A stretch of 64,000 nucleotides of DNA from Chlorocebus sabaeus (Eukaryota; Chordata; Mammalia; Primates; Cercopithecidae). The translations under genes were made by a program, and so were the position numbers. Location of the stretch: positions 71,005,316-71,069,315 of the forward strand of contig NC_132919.1 in the NCBI RefSeq assembly GCF_047675955.1. Direction: 5' to 3'. Shown here one piece after another: positions 34,653 to 46,858 of the stretch. The notes under the pieces were generated by a model. The model saw only the letters and a list, made by a program, of their open reading frames with translations, was not told where the DNA came from and searched no databases. Numbering within the stretch: the first letter of the stretch is position 1; the number at the start of each line of letters is the position of its first letter.

Positions 34653-35067
34653 GTTCTTTTGGTGAATACACCAAAAGGCCTATTTCTTCATCCTTGTTAA
34701 AACATTGGAAGTGTTAACTCACAACTCTCATAGTCTACCAGCACTTATCTGTAGCTACAGCTTCACCTCAATACATCAAACTCCATCAGGCCGGCAGCCC
34801 TCTGCGAGCTCCACAGTATGCATTTGAGAGAAATACAGTCAGTCAGTTCTGAGCTAATGACAATTGTCAATTTAATCTGATGGTAGCTTTTTCCAATAAC
34901 TGTCAGAATATTTAAGATTTACAACATACTCCAATGACCTACCATAGCATTTCTGTTTAAAAGATTCAAGCAGTGAGAAAAACTGTAAAAGAAAAATTTT
35001 AACTATCATGTCTTGGGCCCAGACTTATTTTCATGCAACATTTTGAGAAAACTAAATATCATTTTCC

Positions 35068-35376
35068 TTTTTTATTTTTTCTTTTTTTTGAGACAGAGTG
35101 TCACTGTGTCATCCAGGCTCGAGTGCAGTGGCTCAATCTCAGCTCACTGCAACCTCCACCTCCTGGGTTCAAGCAACTTCCCTGCCTCAGCCTCCCGAGG
35201 AGCTGGGATTACAGGTGCCCACCACCATGCCCAGCTAATGTTTGTATTTGCAGTAGAGATGGGGTTTCACCATGTTGGCCAGGCTGGTCTCGAACTCCCG
35301 ACCTCAAGAGATCCACACCCCGCCCCCCGGCCTCCTAAAGTGCTGGGATTACAGGCGTGAGCCACCATGCCTGGCA
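35068..35376 (-). repeat. Alu, antisense, upstream of KRT222
   Basis: T-rich start, 'gagacagagtgtcactgtgt' to 'gagccaccatgcctggca'. Forms an inverted pair with the Alu at 35401. Confidence 0.92.
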
Positions 35377-35400
35377 ATTTTCTTTAAGTTATGCCCCATA

Positions 35401-35705
35401 GGCCAGGCGCGGTGGCTCAAGCCTGTAATCCCAGCACTTTGGGAGGCCGAGACGGGCGGATGACGAGGTCAGGAAATCGAGACCATCCTGGCTAACACAG
35501 TGAAACCCCGTCTCTACTAAAAAATACAAAAAAAAAAAAAATTAGCCGGGCACGGTGGTGGGCGCCTGTAGTCCCAGCTACTTGGGAGGCTGAGGCAGGA
35601 GAATGGCGTAAACCCAGGAGGCAGAGCTTGCAGTGAGCTGAGATCTGGCCACTGCACTCCAGCCTGGGCGACAGAGCGAGACTCCGTCTCAAAAAAAAAA
35701 AAAAA
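35401..35705 (+). repeat. young Old World monkey AluY (AluYR-like), sense
   Basis: Near-consensus copy with 'ggctcaagcctgtaatccca', 'gagacgggcggatgacgagg', 'ggcgtaaaccc' and 'gatctggccactg', bases typical of the cercopithecid AluYR group. The direct repeat AAGTTATGCCCCAT (35386-35399 and 35706-35719) marks a recent insertion. It ends about 340 bases before the KRT222 start codon. Confidence 0.9.
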
Positions 35706-35859
35706 AAGTTATGCCCCATTTCCTTTTCACAACAATGAACTCCCCCTCCCCTCAAAGTGCTCAATTTGTACAGGGAACCAGTACAGGTTTTTGAAATTTT
35801 CCTTTCCTTCATGAAGAATCTGACATTTCTACTATATCAATAACAATAGCAGCAAAGAG

Positions 35860-36041
35860 TTTACCCCGTATTTGCATAATTAGTTAGAAAGACAAGAATT
35901 TCCGTGGCCTCTGAAAAAGGAGCTCTGCATCTTTAAGACTCTGCGAGGCTCCCTGCCCTCCGCGCAGACCGAGCAGACTCTGCCGCAGCGACTCATCCTA
36001 TCGATAAGGTTCAGTTAGCCAAGGTGGAGGATGGGAAAAGA
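35860..36041 (+). promoter_or_regulatory. KRT222: probable KRT222 promoter / 5' UTR
   Basis: A short GC-richer patch ('gcgaggctccctgccctccg', 'tgccgcagcgactcatcct') just before the KRT222 start codon. No clear TATA box. The transcription start cannot be placed from sequence. The reading frame is open without an ATG from 35937 to the ATG at 36042. Confidence 0.4.
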
Positions 36042-39000
36042 ATGGAACTGTCCCAGCTACTCAATGAGATCAGGGCAAACTATGAAAAGATCCTCACCAG
36101 AAATCAGATAGAGACGGTGCTCTCAACAAGGATCCAGGTAATGATTTCATACAGACAGGCACCTTCCAGAATAAGGAGACAGTCCATGTCTACCCAATTC
36201 CTGTCCCGGCCTCTCTGAGGTACAGTATTTCCTTTTCGATGCAGCATCTATTGGGGAAGGAATTTAGCTTCTACTGCAATGTGACTGGGACTACAGGGGG
36301 AAATACTGTGATTATATTGTTAAATTGCCATTAAATAAGCATTGATTGATGCACTTGATTTTTATATAAATTGTGAGGTTCCTATCATTAACATGGGGTC
36401 AACATACAATAAAATGGTGCACTCTAACCTCTTACAGACAATATTCAGGAAGGAAGCATTCCAAATACCCTTCAAAGATATTATGGAGTTATTTACAGAG
36501 ATAATTTAAATAATATCTTTAAAATGTAAAACCTTTAAGTAAGATTTATTAGCATGTACACTTTCTAGAGATAAATATTTCTAAAAGGTTTCTATCATCT
36601 TTTTAACGAGTTCCGTTTTATACCAGATTGTTATAAATAGAAATTATCTGAGTGTGTGAACATGGCATTCAGAAACAATGATATAAATTATGACCATCGA
36701 AATTCCCCAAATTGGTAACGATTCTCCACTAAGATTTTTGCTTCTGTACTATAAGATGAGAAACGTTTCTTTCCATTACAAAGCTTGTAATATTTAAGCA
36801 TTTAAAAAAGAGAAAGAAAGCCAACTTGGATAAGGACTAAATCCTAATTTCATAGATTTAGTTTTAAACTAACAATCACTTTCAGCAATTAAGGTCTCAA
36901 GTCTTTAAACAAATTTACAAACAAATATTTTAGAAACAAAGATTAAGAAATTTAGGGGATTTTTTAGTTTACCTATCATATATGGGTTCAAGGTATCTTC
37001 CAAGCCCTGAAATACAGCAAAAAGTTTACTTAAGAATATCACCCAAAAGAAAAAAGAAAAAATTAGTAGAAAAATCTCAGGGCTTTATTCCATTAGCAAC
37101 TCATTTTTAGTTCCATTGTAAATTTCACCTCTAGGTAACATTTTTAGTCTTCATAAAGAATGATCAACATCTTAGATTAAGCAAAGTCACTGGTACATGT
37201 AAGCATTGGGATAGTTCATTCACCTTTACAAACAGAAGAAAAAAATAGATGACAACTTCTAAAAACTGTAAACAAAACACTTACCTTTGCAGTAGTAGAA
37301 ATATGAGTTTAGTTTACAAGTCACGGGGCCAAAATGAGTAAATTCAAATGAAAAGACTACAGTAAAGTTTTGTTTAAAGTGTCTTTTAACTTGAAATTAC
37401 TTTGGAGGATTTTCTTCCAAATAACTCAGAAAGTCAGCTGAATTAAATTCAAGACAGCCTGATTGTTTAGTTATTTTTTTAAAATTTCTAAATAAGCTAT
37501 TTTAGTTACAGATTGTTGTATAACACCCCCAAAACTCAGCTGGGACGTCAATCGTCTTGGGGTATGACTGGGTTCACTCGTGTCTGGCACTTTGGCAGGG
37601 CATTGCCAAAAGGCTGGCTCTGCTGGGACTTCCTCTCTCACTCCATGTAGCCTCAGGGTCTCTCTCCATCTGGCCTTTCTACAAGATCTCTCCAACAGGG
37701 CATCCAGACTTCTTACATATTGGCCCAGGGCTCCCAAAAGCACAGAAGTGGAAGTTATCAGGCTTCCTAAGACTTAGGCCTAGAAGTGGCACAGCATTCC
37801 TTGTGCCTCATTCTACTGGTTAAAGCAAGACCCAGGTCAGCCCAGAGTCAACGGAGAAGGGGATCACCCTAGGACTCATCTTGGGAGATGATAGAGTTCC
37901 TTAGGGGCCATCTTGGGACGGTAGTTACCAAACAAGATTAGCTGCCAGTTCCATTTTCGAAAGCCACAAGACCAGCAGACACCAGCATTTTTCGGTTTTC
38001 TTTTTTCCAAAATTCTTTACTTTATCTTCTGTAGTTGCTCTGGTAGGTGTTGCTTGCTGCATGACTTTGCCAAGTTAACACTAAGAACAGATTTTCAACA
38101 AACCAAAAGAAATGTACGAATTTTGTTCTCAAATACCTTGCCCTAAACTTTATTCATAAACTTTCATTTACTTCGTTTCCTTTAAAAAATCTATTGTATA
38201 ATAAAATTAAATTTTTTAATGTTAAAATGCTTTTTTATAAGAATATTAAAAGTTATAAATTTTGCTTCAAAATACTATAATCAATTCTATACATTGTTCT
38301 CACTGTTCCTGGGGCCAAATGTTAAAAATTCTGTCAACAGATACTTTCTTTTAATTTCAACATCAACATAAAAACATTTAAAGCTAAATATAAAAATTTT
38401 ACTTTTTTTAATATGAGAATATTTAGAAAATAATCCTTAGAGAAGTCATTTTTATTATTTATTCATTTTATTACCCAGATACCCAAAATTAATATGCCTT
38501 TTTAAAAAATCATCCTGAAAAAGGTAAATCAACAGATTTTCTTAATAGGGAAGTCTATTTGCGAGCCTTATTGCCTATAGTAACTTAATTCTCTAAATTA
38601 CCAGTAATGTACTTACTAGCAGAATTTACTCCTGTCCCTACACCTGGCCCCAGGATTGATTAGTTTTGGGGGGTACAACTGTTTATCTGCTTCTGCAAAG
38701 CAGCCTACAAGAAAATGTGGGGGGAAATAGCAAATTTTCAATCCTTCCTCCTAATGATCCATAAATAATGAAAAGTTAAGAATCAGAGATCACAAATCTT
38801 GGTCCTACAAACTGTTTTCATTCATATAAATGTATTTTTCCTTATTTCATAGATTGTCATAATTGGAAGAGAGTTGTTGAAATCATTTTACATAGAAGAA
38901 AATGGGCTAAGAACGCAATGGACTTGCTCACATATTTAATTAGTTAACTAGGCACTAGAACACACATTATAATCTAACAAGTTAAGGAAAAATGTTTTGA

Positions 39001-42000
39001 TTCCTATACAATTTTTCTATAATTGCTCTTACACATCTCATTTTCAGAAGCACTCCTTGTTTTTTGTTTGTTATTGTTGCTGTTGGCTTTCTTATAGCTA
39101 GAAGAAGACATAAGCAAAAAAATGGACAAAGATGAAGAGGCTTTGAAGGCAGCTCAAGCAGAACTCAAGGAGGCCCGACGCCAGTGGCACCACCTGCAAG
39201 TGGAAATTGAATCTCTCCATGCTGTGGTGAGAATGATCTCAAAAGTAACTGACCCATCGAGTCCTCAGACGTGATTTGATTAAGAGAGGGGGAAGGATGC
39301 ATGTCCGTTTATTAACCATGAGAAACTGGAAATCAAGGCCACTGAATTCTATCCCTGATCCTAGTTTAATTACTCACCCCTCCCCCCATTGTGGCAGTGG
39401 CTGTTATCAACTCACTCAAGGTTTAGTTCAGACCTGTAAAAATGAAGAAATCCTTTCTTATTACCTTGGGATTCTCTAGTTGCTGAAGTTGGGGAATAGA
39501 GCATGTGTTATTATCCAAAGTCTTCACAGTGGGGATTCTTTTATCCATGCCACTGAGACATCTAATAAAAAATATTTAGGCCGACACTGTGGCTCACACC
39601 TGTAATCCCAGCAATTTGGGAGGCTGAGGTGGGCTGACTGCCTGAGCTCAGGAGTTTGAGACCAGCCTGAGCAACATGGTGAAACCCCGTCTCTATTAAA
39701 TACAAAATATTAGCTGAGCATGGTGGCACACGCCTGTAGTCCCAGCAACTTAGGAGGCTGAGGCAAGAGAATTGCTTGAACCTGGGAGGCAGAGGTTGCA
39801 GTGAGCCAAGATCATGCCACTGCACTCCAGCCTGGGTGACAGAGTGAGACTCTGTCTCCAAAAAAGAAAAAGAAAATATGTTTGGCTTGCGGTTGCTTAT
39901 GCCTGTAATCCTAGCACTTTGGGAGGCCAAGGCAGGTGGATCACTTTAGGCCAGAAGTTTGAACCAGCCTAGGCAACATGGCGAAACCATCTCCTATACT
40001 AAAAATACAAAAAAATTAGCTGGGTGTGGTGGCACACGCCTGTAATCCCAGCTACTCGGGAGGCTGAGGCATGAAAATCACTTGAACCCAGGAGGCAGAG
40101 GCTGTAGTGAGCTGAGATCACACCACTGCACTCCAGCCTGAGAGACATAGTGAGACTGTCTCAAACAAACAAACAAAAAGTATTTAAGCATGTTCCTAAA
40201 TGCCTTTTATGAGCAGTCTGCTCTGGCTTTGATATTCAATATACTATATTTTCTTTCTTTTGTTTTACAAAGCAAAGCCTACCTCTGAAGTATACTTTCC
40301 ATAATTTAAAAATCAGATAATTCAGAGTGATAATAAGTTAATCACGCTGCAGAAGTTTGTGTTTTTTTGGCAGTAAGAATTATCACAAGATGTCTTTGAA
40401 ATATAGTAAGATCTCTAGTTAGGTACATAAAATATAATTTTTAAAACATTAGGGGTCACACACAAAGCTGTAAGGAAACACACCTCTTGCATAGGTATAA
40501 TACAATTATTGCAATCTTTTTAAAGAAAAAAATGGAACATAAAAGAATGAAGACAGCCAGGCACAGTGGCTCAAGCCTGTCATCCCAGCACTTTGGGAGG
40601 CCAAGGCGGGCGGATCACGAGGTCAGGAGTTCGAGACCAGCCTGGCCAACATGGTGAAGCCTCGTCACTACTAAAGATAAAAAAAATTAGCCGGGCGTGG
40701 TGGCACACGCCTGTAATCCTAGCTACTTGAGAGGCTGAGGCAGGAGAATCACTTGAACCCAGGAGGTGGAGGTTGCAGTGAACCGAGATCGTGCCATTGC
40801 ACTCCACCCTGGGCAACAGGGCGAGAATCCGTCTCAAAAAAAAAAAAAAAAAAAAAAAAGATGAAGATATTGCAAATCAGATTTCAGAAACACATTCTGT
40901 GTTACTGATTCACTGATGAAAATCTATATAAAACAGGAAAGGGGCCTTGAAAACTCCCTACATGCCAGCGAGCAGCATTACCAGATGCAGCTGCAAGACC
41001 TAGAGGCTGTGATTGAAGGACTAGAAAAAGAGCTACAGGAAGTAAGGCGCGGCATCGAAAAGCAGCTTCAAGAGCACGAGATGCTTCTCAACACGAAGAT
41101 GAGGCTGGAACAAGAAATAGCAACGTATCGCCGCCTCCTAGAAAAAGAAGAAATCAGGTACCTAAATCCATTTAGTTAATGACAAGGGGCCAGAAATACA
41201 GAGCCACTTATGCCATTGTTGATGTAGTCAGAGAAATTAAATCCAAAAAACCCATCATCATCTTGGTGTATTCGCTGAGTTCATACAATAAGGTATGCAC
41301 TGCAAATAATATATGAAAGAACCATTTCTAGACTTCCAAAATTAGGAACCAAATAGCCAAAGTCAGCTAGAACAAAATGTAAACAATTCTAGATTACTAC
41401 AAAAATGATCTTGTAGTCTTGGCCGGCTGCAGTGGCTCACTCCTGTAATCCCAGCACTTTGGGAGGCTGAGGCAGGAGGATTACTACAGTTCAGGAGTTC
41501 TAGACCAGCTTGAGCAATATAGTGAGACCTCATCTCTATAAAAAAATTTAAAATTTGCTGAGCATGGTGGCACACACCTGTAGTCCCAGCTACTTGGGAG
41601 GCTAAGGTGGGAGGATTGCTTAAGCCCAGGAGTCTGGGATTATAATGAGCTAATCATGAAAAAGACCTTTCCTCAGCTGGGTGTGGTGGCTCACACCTGT
41701 AATCTCAGCACTTTGGGAGGCCAAGGTGGGAGGATCACCTGAGGTCAGGAGTTCAAGATCAGCCTGGCCAACATGGAGAAACCCTGTCTCTACTAAAATA
41801 ATAACAATAATAATAATACAAAAACTAGCCGGGCATGGTGGTGCATGCCTGTAATCCCAGCTACTAGGGAGGCTGAGACAGGAGAATCACTTGAATCCAG
41901 GAGAGGCAGGTTGCAGTGAGCCAAGACCACGCCACTGCACTCCAGCCCAGGCGACACAGTGAGACTCCATCTCAAAAAAAAAAAAAAAAAGAAAGAGAGA

Positions 42001-44753
42001 GAGAGAGAGAGAGACCTTTCCTTTCTCACTTCCTTGCCATTCATCTCTTCTAGGATTAGTCTGTGCCTTCTAAGGATCACCCACAATGAAAGCCTGGAAA
42101 ATTCAGAATCACCACAATCCCCCTGACCAAGGGCTCACCCTATACCACACATCAAACCCCAAAACAATAATAATTACTATAATGTCATTATATTACAACC
42201 ATGGAAAGCAATATTATTTTGAGTCATGATTTAAAAGACTACCAGATGTCCTGATAAGAAAAGATATCAAGAGGAATTCTTATTAATTCATACATCATAA
42301 TCTGTAATGACTTATAAGGTCATATTGCTTTGAGCATGACATAACCTCCAATTCTCCATGAAGAAATCTTTATTCTTGCTTATTTCCAAATTATAAGTCC
42401 TTTATAAAACTAGATGAAAACTAGGTGAAACAACTTTAGCCTATAATAAATCCTGATATTTATTAAATCTTTGAAAAAACAGAAACTGAATTAAAAATAT
42501 ACCACTTACTAGCTGAGTGACCTTGGGCAAGTTACTTAACCTCTGTGTACCTCAGTTTTCTCATCTGTAAAATGGGAATACTACTACTACCTACCTCATA
42601 GGATTGCTGTGAGGATTAAATGAGTTAATGTTTGTAAAGTGGTTAAAACAATACCTGGCACATTGTAAGTGCTATGTAAATGTGTGTGTGTATATATATC
42701 ATGTATATACATATATGTATATGTATATATGTAACTATATAGTTAAATGGTTATAAATTTTAATTCCTAATCATTCCAGATCCTATATACATGTAACTAT
42801 ATAATTGTTAAATAAAATGAATGGTTGTGAATTTTATTTAATTCCTAATCATTCAAGATATTGATCAAATAGTCTTTAATATTTCCATAGTAAAACTTTA
42901 AAAAAAATTAGGCTACATTTAAGATATACAAGAAAATTTCATAAAAATACAATGACCACCTCTGTACCCACTTCCCCCAGTTTAAAAAGTAAAATAGTTC
43001 AAAAAAAAAAAAAAGAATAAAATGTTTCCAATGTTGTTGAACTTCCCTGGACACCTAAGCCACATCCCCCAATCTCATGCTCCTCCCTCTACCTGACCTG
43101 GCTTCTGAATTTGATGCTTATTAGTCTCATACATTTATTTATAGTAATATGTATGTATTTCTACAAAGTGTGAAATTGTTTTGCATATTATTCTAAACTT
43201 TATAAAACTATAAAACTTTTTTCACTCAATATTATTCTTAGGTGATCCATCCGTAAACATACAGTGTAGCCTTAGTTCATTTCTTTTTAGTTAAATAGTG
43301 TTTCTATTGCATGAATATACAATTTATCCATTCTTCTGTTTGTTTTAATTATTTGCTAATACAATATTGCTCTTAAAATATAATTATTTCCGATTTCAGA
43401 TATTATGGTTGTATCCAAGGTGAGAAAAAAGACAAAAAGCCTACCACAAGTAAAGTTGGTTTTGTTTTACCATCAGGTGAGTTTCTGACATAAACAAACT
43501 CATTTGAAAAGTGAAGTACTATTTACGGGGATTATTTTATATGGAAGTTAAACACTCTAAAGTAGCAAAAAAAAAAGCAAGCAATATTTGAATAAAAGTT
43601 TGAATATAATTTGTGAACAGTAATTCAATATTGTAATTTAATATATCATAAATAATATTTTCACAGCCATTATAAATGAAATATCTTTTACTACAAAAGT
43701 CCCACAAAAGTATGAGAATGAAAACGTAGAAACAGTGACCAAACAGGCAATCTTAAATGGGAGTATCGTTAAGGAGAGCACTGAAGCTCATGGCACTATC
43801 CAGTAAGTAAAGAAACTTTGACTAAGAAATAATAATAAATATATGTAAAGAAATTAACTTTGAGTAATCCCAGTAATTACTCTTCTTTGTTTAAATGTTT
43901 CCAAACATAGTTTTAGTATACTGTGATTTTTTTTTTTTTTTTTTTTTTTGAGACAGAGTCTCGCTCTGTTGCCAGAGTGGAGTGCAGTGGCACAATCTTG
44001 GCTTACTGCAACCTCCACCTCCCGAGTTCAAGAGATTCTTCTGCTGAGTATCTGAGAATAGTAGCTGAGAATACAGGTGCGTGCCACTACACTCAGCTAT
44101 TTTTTTGTATTTTTAGTAGAGATGGGGTTTTACCATGTTGGCCAGGTTGGTCTCATTCTCCTGACCTCATGATCTGCCCGCCTCAGCTTCCCAAAGTGCT
44201 GGGATTACAGGTATGAGCCACCATACCCAGCCTATTCTGTGATTTTTAATCTGACATATATACATAAAAACTCATGGAAGAGTACTCAATCCTTAATTTG
44301 CCATTTTTTTCCAAAAATACAACCCAAACATGAGAATTCCTAAAGAGAAATTCCATAGAATTCCTTTGAAATTCTATTCATATGGTTGTTAAAGTAAGTA
44401 CATTATAAATTCTGTACACTATAAATTATACAAATTTCTTGATTTTTCCATAGATATGAAATACATAATACATATTTTTAATAGACCCATACTTCATTAT
44501 TAAAAGGTTATTTTATCATTTCAGGACAGAGAAAGTGGATGAAGTTATTAAAGAATGGGAAGGTTCTTTCTTTAAAGATAACCCTCGACTGAGGAAAAAA
44601 TCTGTTTCTCTTCGATTTGATCTTCATTTAGCAGCCACTGATGAAGGGTGTTTACAGACTAAGCAGGATAATCTACCAGATATAGAAGTCAGGCTTATCA
44701 TGAGAAGATCATGCAGTATTCCCTCTATCAAACCTCCATCAACAGCTGATTAA
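36042..44753 (+). CDS. KRT222: KRT222, truncated type I keratin-like protein, complete CDS
   Basis: Six coding exons: 36042-36137, 39098-39226, 40937-41157, 43400-43476, 43667-43802 and 44525-44753. All have AG/GT borders and consistent phases, giving 888 nt (295 residues plus TAA), the length I know for KRT222. It starts MELSQLLNEIRANYEKILTR, inside what would be keratin coil 2. Exon 2 gives LEEDISKKMDKDEEALKAAQ. Exon 3, at exactly 221 nt, equals canonical keratin exon 6 and ends in the helix termination motif (EQEIATYRRLLEKEEI). Head, coil 1A (initiation motif) and coil 1B are absent, so it should not form ordinary filaments. The tail is unrelated to keratin tails: basic, ending RLIMRRSCSIPSIKPPSTAD. 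Its function is not established from sequence; a coiled-coil partner role is inferred. No disruptions seen. The ATG at 36042 is the only in-frame ATG upstream of the coil. Confidence 0.95.
36138..39097 (+). other. KRT222: KRT222 intron 1
   Basis: Opens 'gtaatg', closes 'ttatag'. AT-rich and free of Alu. 37505-37990 looks like one old transposon-like repeat; nothing else recognised. Confidence 0.85.
37505..37990 (-). repeat. old interspersed repeat, family not named
   Basis: 'acagattgttgtataacacc', 'ggctcccaaaagcacagaag' and 'cattctactggttaaagcaa' recur in a known medium-copy primate repeat, but I cannot give its name with certainty. Strand is a guess. Confidence 0.4.
39579..39876 (+). repeat. 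Alu, sense, KRT222 intron 2
   Basis: 'ggccgacactgtggctcaca' to 'gagtgagactctgtctcc' with an A-rich tail. Confidence 0.92.
39883..40178 (+). repeat. Alu, sense, adjacent to the previous one
   Basis: 'ttggcttgcggttgcttatg' to a CAAA-type tail. Diverged first 15 bases. Only about 6 bases separate it from the preceding Alu. Confidence 0.9.
40556..40859 (+). repeat. Alu, sense, just before KRT222 exon 3
   Basis: 'gccaggcacagtggctcaag' to a long A-tail, with ATGAAGA on both sides. It ends 77 bases before the exon 3 acceptor. Confidence 0.92.
41421..41662 (+). repeat. partial Alu, sense, KRT222 intron 3
   Basis: 'ggccggctgcagtggctcac' to 'gattataatgagctaatcatg'; cut in the right arm, where a second Alu inserted. 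Confidence 0.88.
41674..42011 (+). repeat. Alu with (GA)n tail and exact target duplication
   Basis: Sense Alu to about 41991, then a (GA)n stretch, flanked by AGACCTTTCCT (41663-41673 and 42012-42022). Confidence 0.95.
42500..42685 (+). repeat. MIR, sense, well preserved
   Basis: 'agtgaccttgggcaagttac', 'cctcagttttctcatctgta' and 'cataggattgctgtgaggat' are clear MIR consensus. Confidence 0.88.
42686..42740 (+). repeat. TG/TA-rich simple repeat
   Basis: 'tgtgtgtgtatatatatc' then TATATG-type units, at the MIR end. Confidence 0.8.
43927..44232 (-). repeat. Alu, antisense, KRT222 intron 5
   Basis: T-run, 'gagacagagtctcgctctgt' to 'gagccaccatacccagcc', bordered by CTGTGATTTTT on both sides. 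It lies 124 bases after exon 5 and 292 before exon 6. Confidence 0.92.
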
Positions 44754-46466
44754 TCCAAAGATAGTATTTGACTTGATTTGAAAATGTTAGGACGGACCAA
44801 GGTGGGCTATACCAACTCCCTCTGTCCCAAAATGTAAGTTATTACATATGTATGGAAAATGTTATGATCAATATGTGGTTCTCTTCAGAAGAAAAAACCA
44901 GTAAAGGACATTTCTCTGAATCTAATTATGGAGATAGACATATATGAATGAGAGGGAGTAGCTTAAAAATAAAATCACAAATTCAGTACAGTCTATTTCT
45001 TTATATTCTCCAAACAGTCTTCTTTTTCCCTTGAAACTTCATCAGAGACTGTAAGCATTTAACTGGTTTAGTGAAGTCTTTGTAATTTTTTTCAATGACT
45101 GAATATGCTAAGGAAAAAAGAATTGTTTAAATAAGATTGTATTATGTTAAGAGTCACACTGAGTTATTCACTGTTATTCAATGTGTGGTTAAATCTACAG
45201 TGTGTTCTGTTTTTCAAAAAGAACAATTATAAACAAGTTTTTAAAAGGGGATTCACTAGTCACTTAATGAGGATTCTTCTTCTTGAGATAATCATTTGTA
45301 TACTGAAAGAAGTAAGAGTTATTTCCATGAGAAATTCTGAGCGAACTATGGAACACACCCCAAGGCTAATTTGAGATAAGTAAAATTAAGTTAATCTACA
45401 TATTTCTAAAAGATTTTTTTTGTAATAAGTATCTGATTTCCAGAAGATTTACTTTACTCAAAGAACTTTAAAGGTTGTATCCCCCACCAAAAAAAGAAAA
45501 AAAAAATCAGAAGGCCAACTGCGCAAACATGAAAAGCGAATTGAAAAGGTATTACCATAGTTATCAGAACAGTTATCCACCATCCCAGGTTTTCCATCTG
45601 TAAAGCTAAATGTGATTAGAGTGTTTGCTATGAGCCGTAGATAAGATACTATATGAAGTATTATAAATATTTCTTGCAATCATTTATGTGAACTAAGATA
45701 ATGGTATTGTTATCTAATGTGAACTAAGATAACGGTATTGTTATCTAAGCTAAGAGTATTTGCAGGATTTGTTTTTAAATTGTTCAAATTGTAATAAATA
45801 TGGGTAGAAAATATATTTGTGAATAAGTGAGGTATTGTTGCAAAGTTTTTAAAATAACCTAATTTGTTTAATACAGGTATATTTAAGATCTTAATAAATA
45901 CCTGTTTTAAGACATTAGAAATTTATAAGCTCTTAATTCTTTTCTAAGCAGAAAAAGTAGTTGAGTACAACTCACCAACTTTTTCCCAGCTAAAGTATCA
46001 TCTAAGGGCTACAGCTATGTTAGCATTTTAGTACAGTCTTTAAAATGTTTCTCTCTCTCTCTCTTCCCTCTAGCTCTCTTTCTCTCCATATATATATAAT
46101 ATACATATAAAATTATATATATTTCAACCAGAAAAATGTATGTTTTAACCAGGAAAATATTATGTTAAATAATCTTTAACATAATACAAGGATATAAAAT
46201 TTTTAATTTTCTTTCAATTATTTCAGATTCCTTTTAGTCTGGTTTATTCTATTTAGTGAAAAGGGATGATTTTGTTTTGTCAAGGATGTAACAGCATGTT
46301 AAGTGCTTATTCTTGCATAAGCATCTGACCTAAAATACATCCTATACATAAAAAATGTTTCATTCAATATTGCTAAATGCTACAAACTTTATTAAAGCTT
46401 TAAAAATGCAATCATATAAGTTATTGTACTAAAGTTACTGTACTAAGCAACAGTGATCATAATAAA
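44754..46466 (+). other. KRT222: probable KRT222 3' UTR and polyadenylation sites
   Basis: 1.7 kb of AT-rich, Alu-free sequence after the stop codon. AATAAA occurs at 45793-45798, 45893-45898 and 46461-46466. Which is used cannot be told from sequence. Confidence 0.5.
45686..45747 (+). repeat. 31-base tandem duplication
   Basis: 'atgtgaactaagataa.ggt' plus 'attgttatcta' occurs at 45686-45716 and 45717-45747 with one difference. Confidence 0.9.
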
Positions 46467-46699
46467 GCAATATATCTAGCATAATCTATTGCAGTGTTAA
46501 AAAAAAAAAATTAGTACTGGGCGTCATGAATGTAACTGCTTGTAGTAATTCCAGTATGCATCTATTGGGTGTATAACATGTACATTTTAAAATACAGTAC
46601 TTGAATTTATAATGAAGCTTTATTCGCTTTGGGGCATTTTAAATTGGGATATGAATTTACCAAGGTAATGATTTCAATACAATCTAAAAAATGAAACAC

Positions 46700-46858
46700 G
46701 GCCAGGCACGGTGGCTCATGCCTGTAATCCCAGCACTTTGGGAGGCCAATGTGGGAGGATTGCTTGAGCCCAGGAGTTCAAGGCCAGCCTGGGCAATATA
46801 GCGAGACCCCCATCTCATAAAAAGTAAAAATAAATAAAAATTAAAAATTGAAAAAATT
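46700..46858 (+). repeat. partial Alu (left arm), sense
   Basis: 'ggccaggcacggtggctcat' to 'atagcgagacccccatctc', then an A-rich stretch. Confidence 0.85.

Larger units (their letters stand above)
33384..35067. other. intergenic upstream of KRT222
   Basis: Contains a MER5-like scrap near 33690-33780, a MIR (34440-34545) and a 56-base tandem duplication (34541-34652). No keratin exons 1-3 for KRT222 are recognisable here. Confidence 0.45.
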
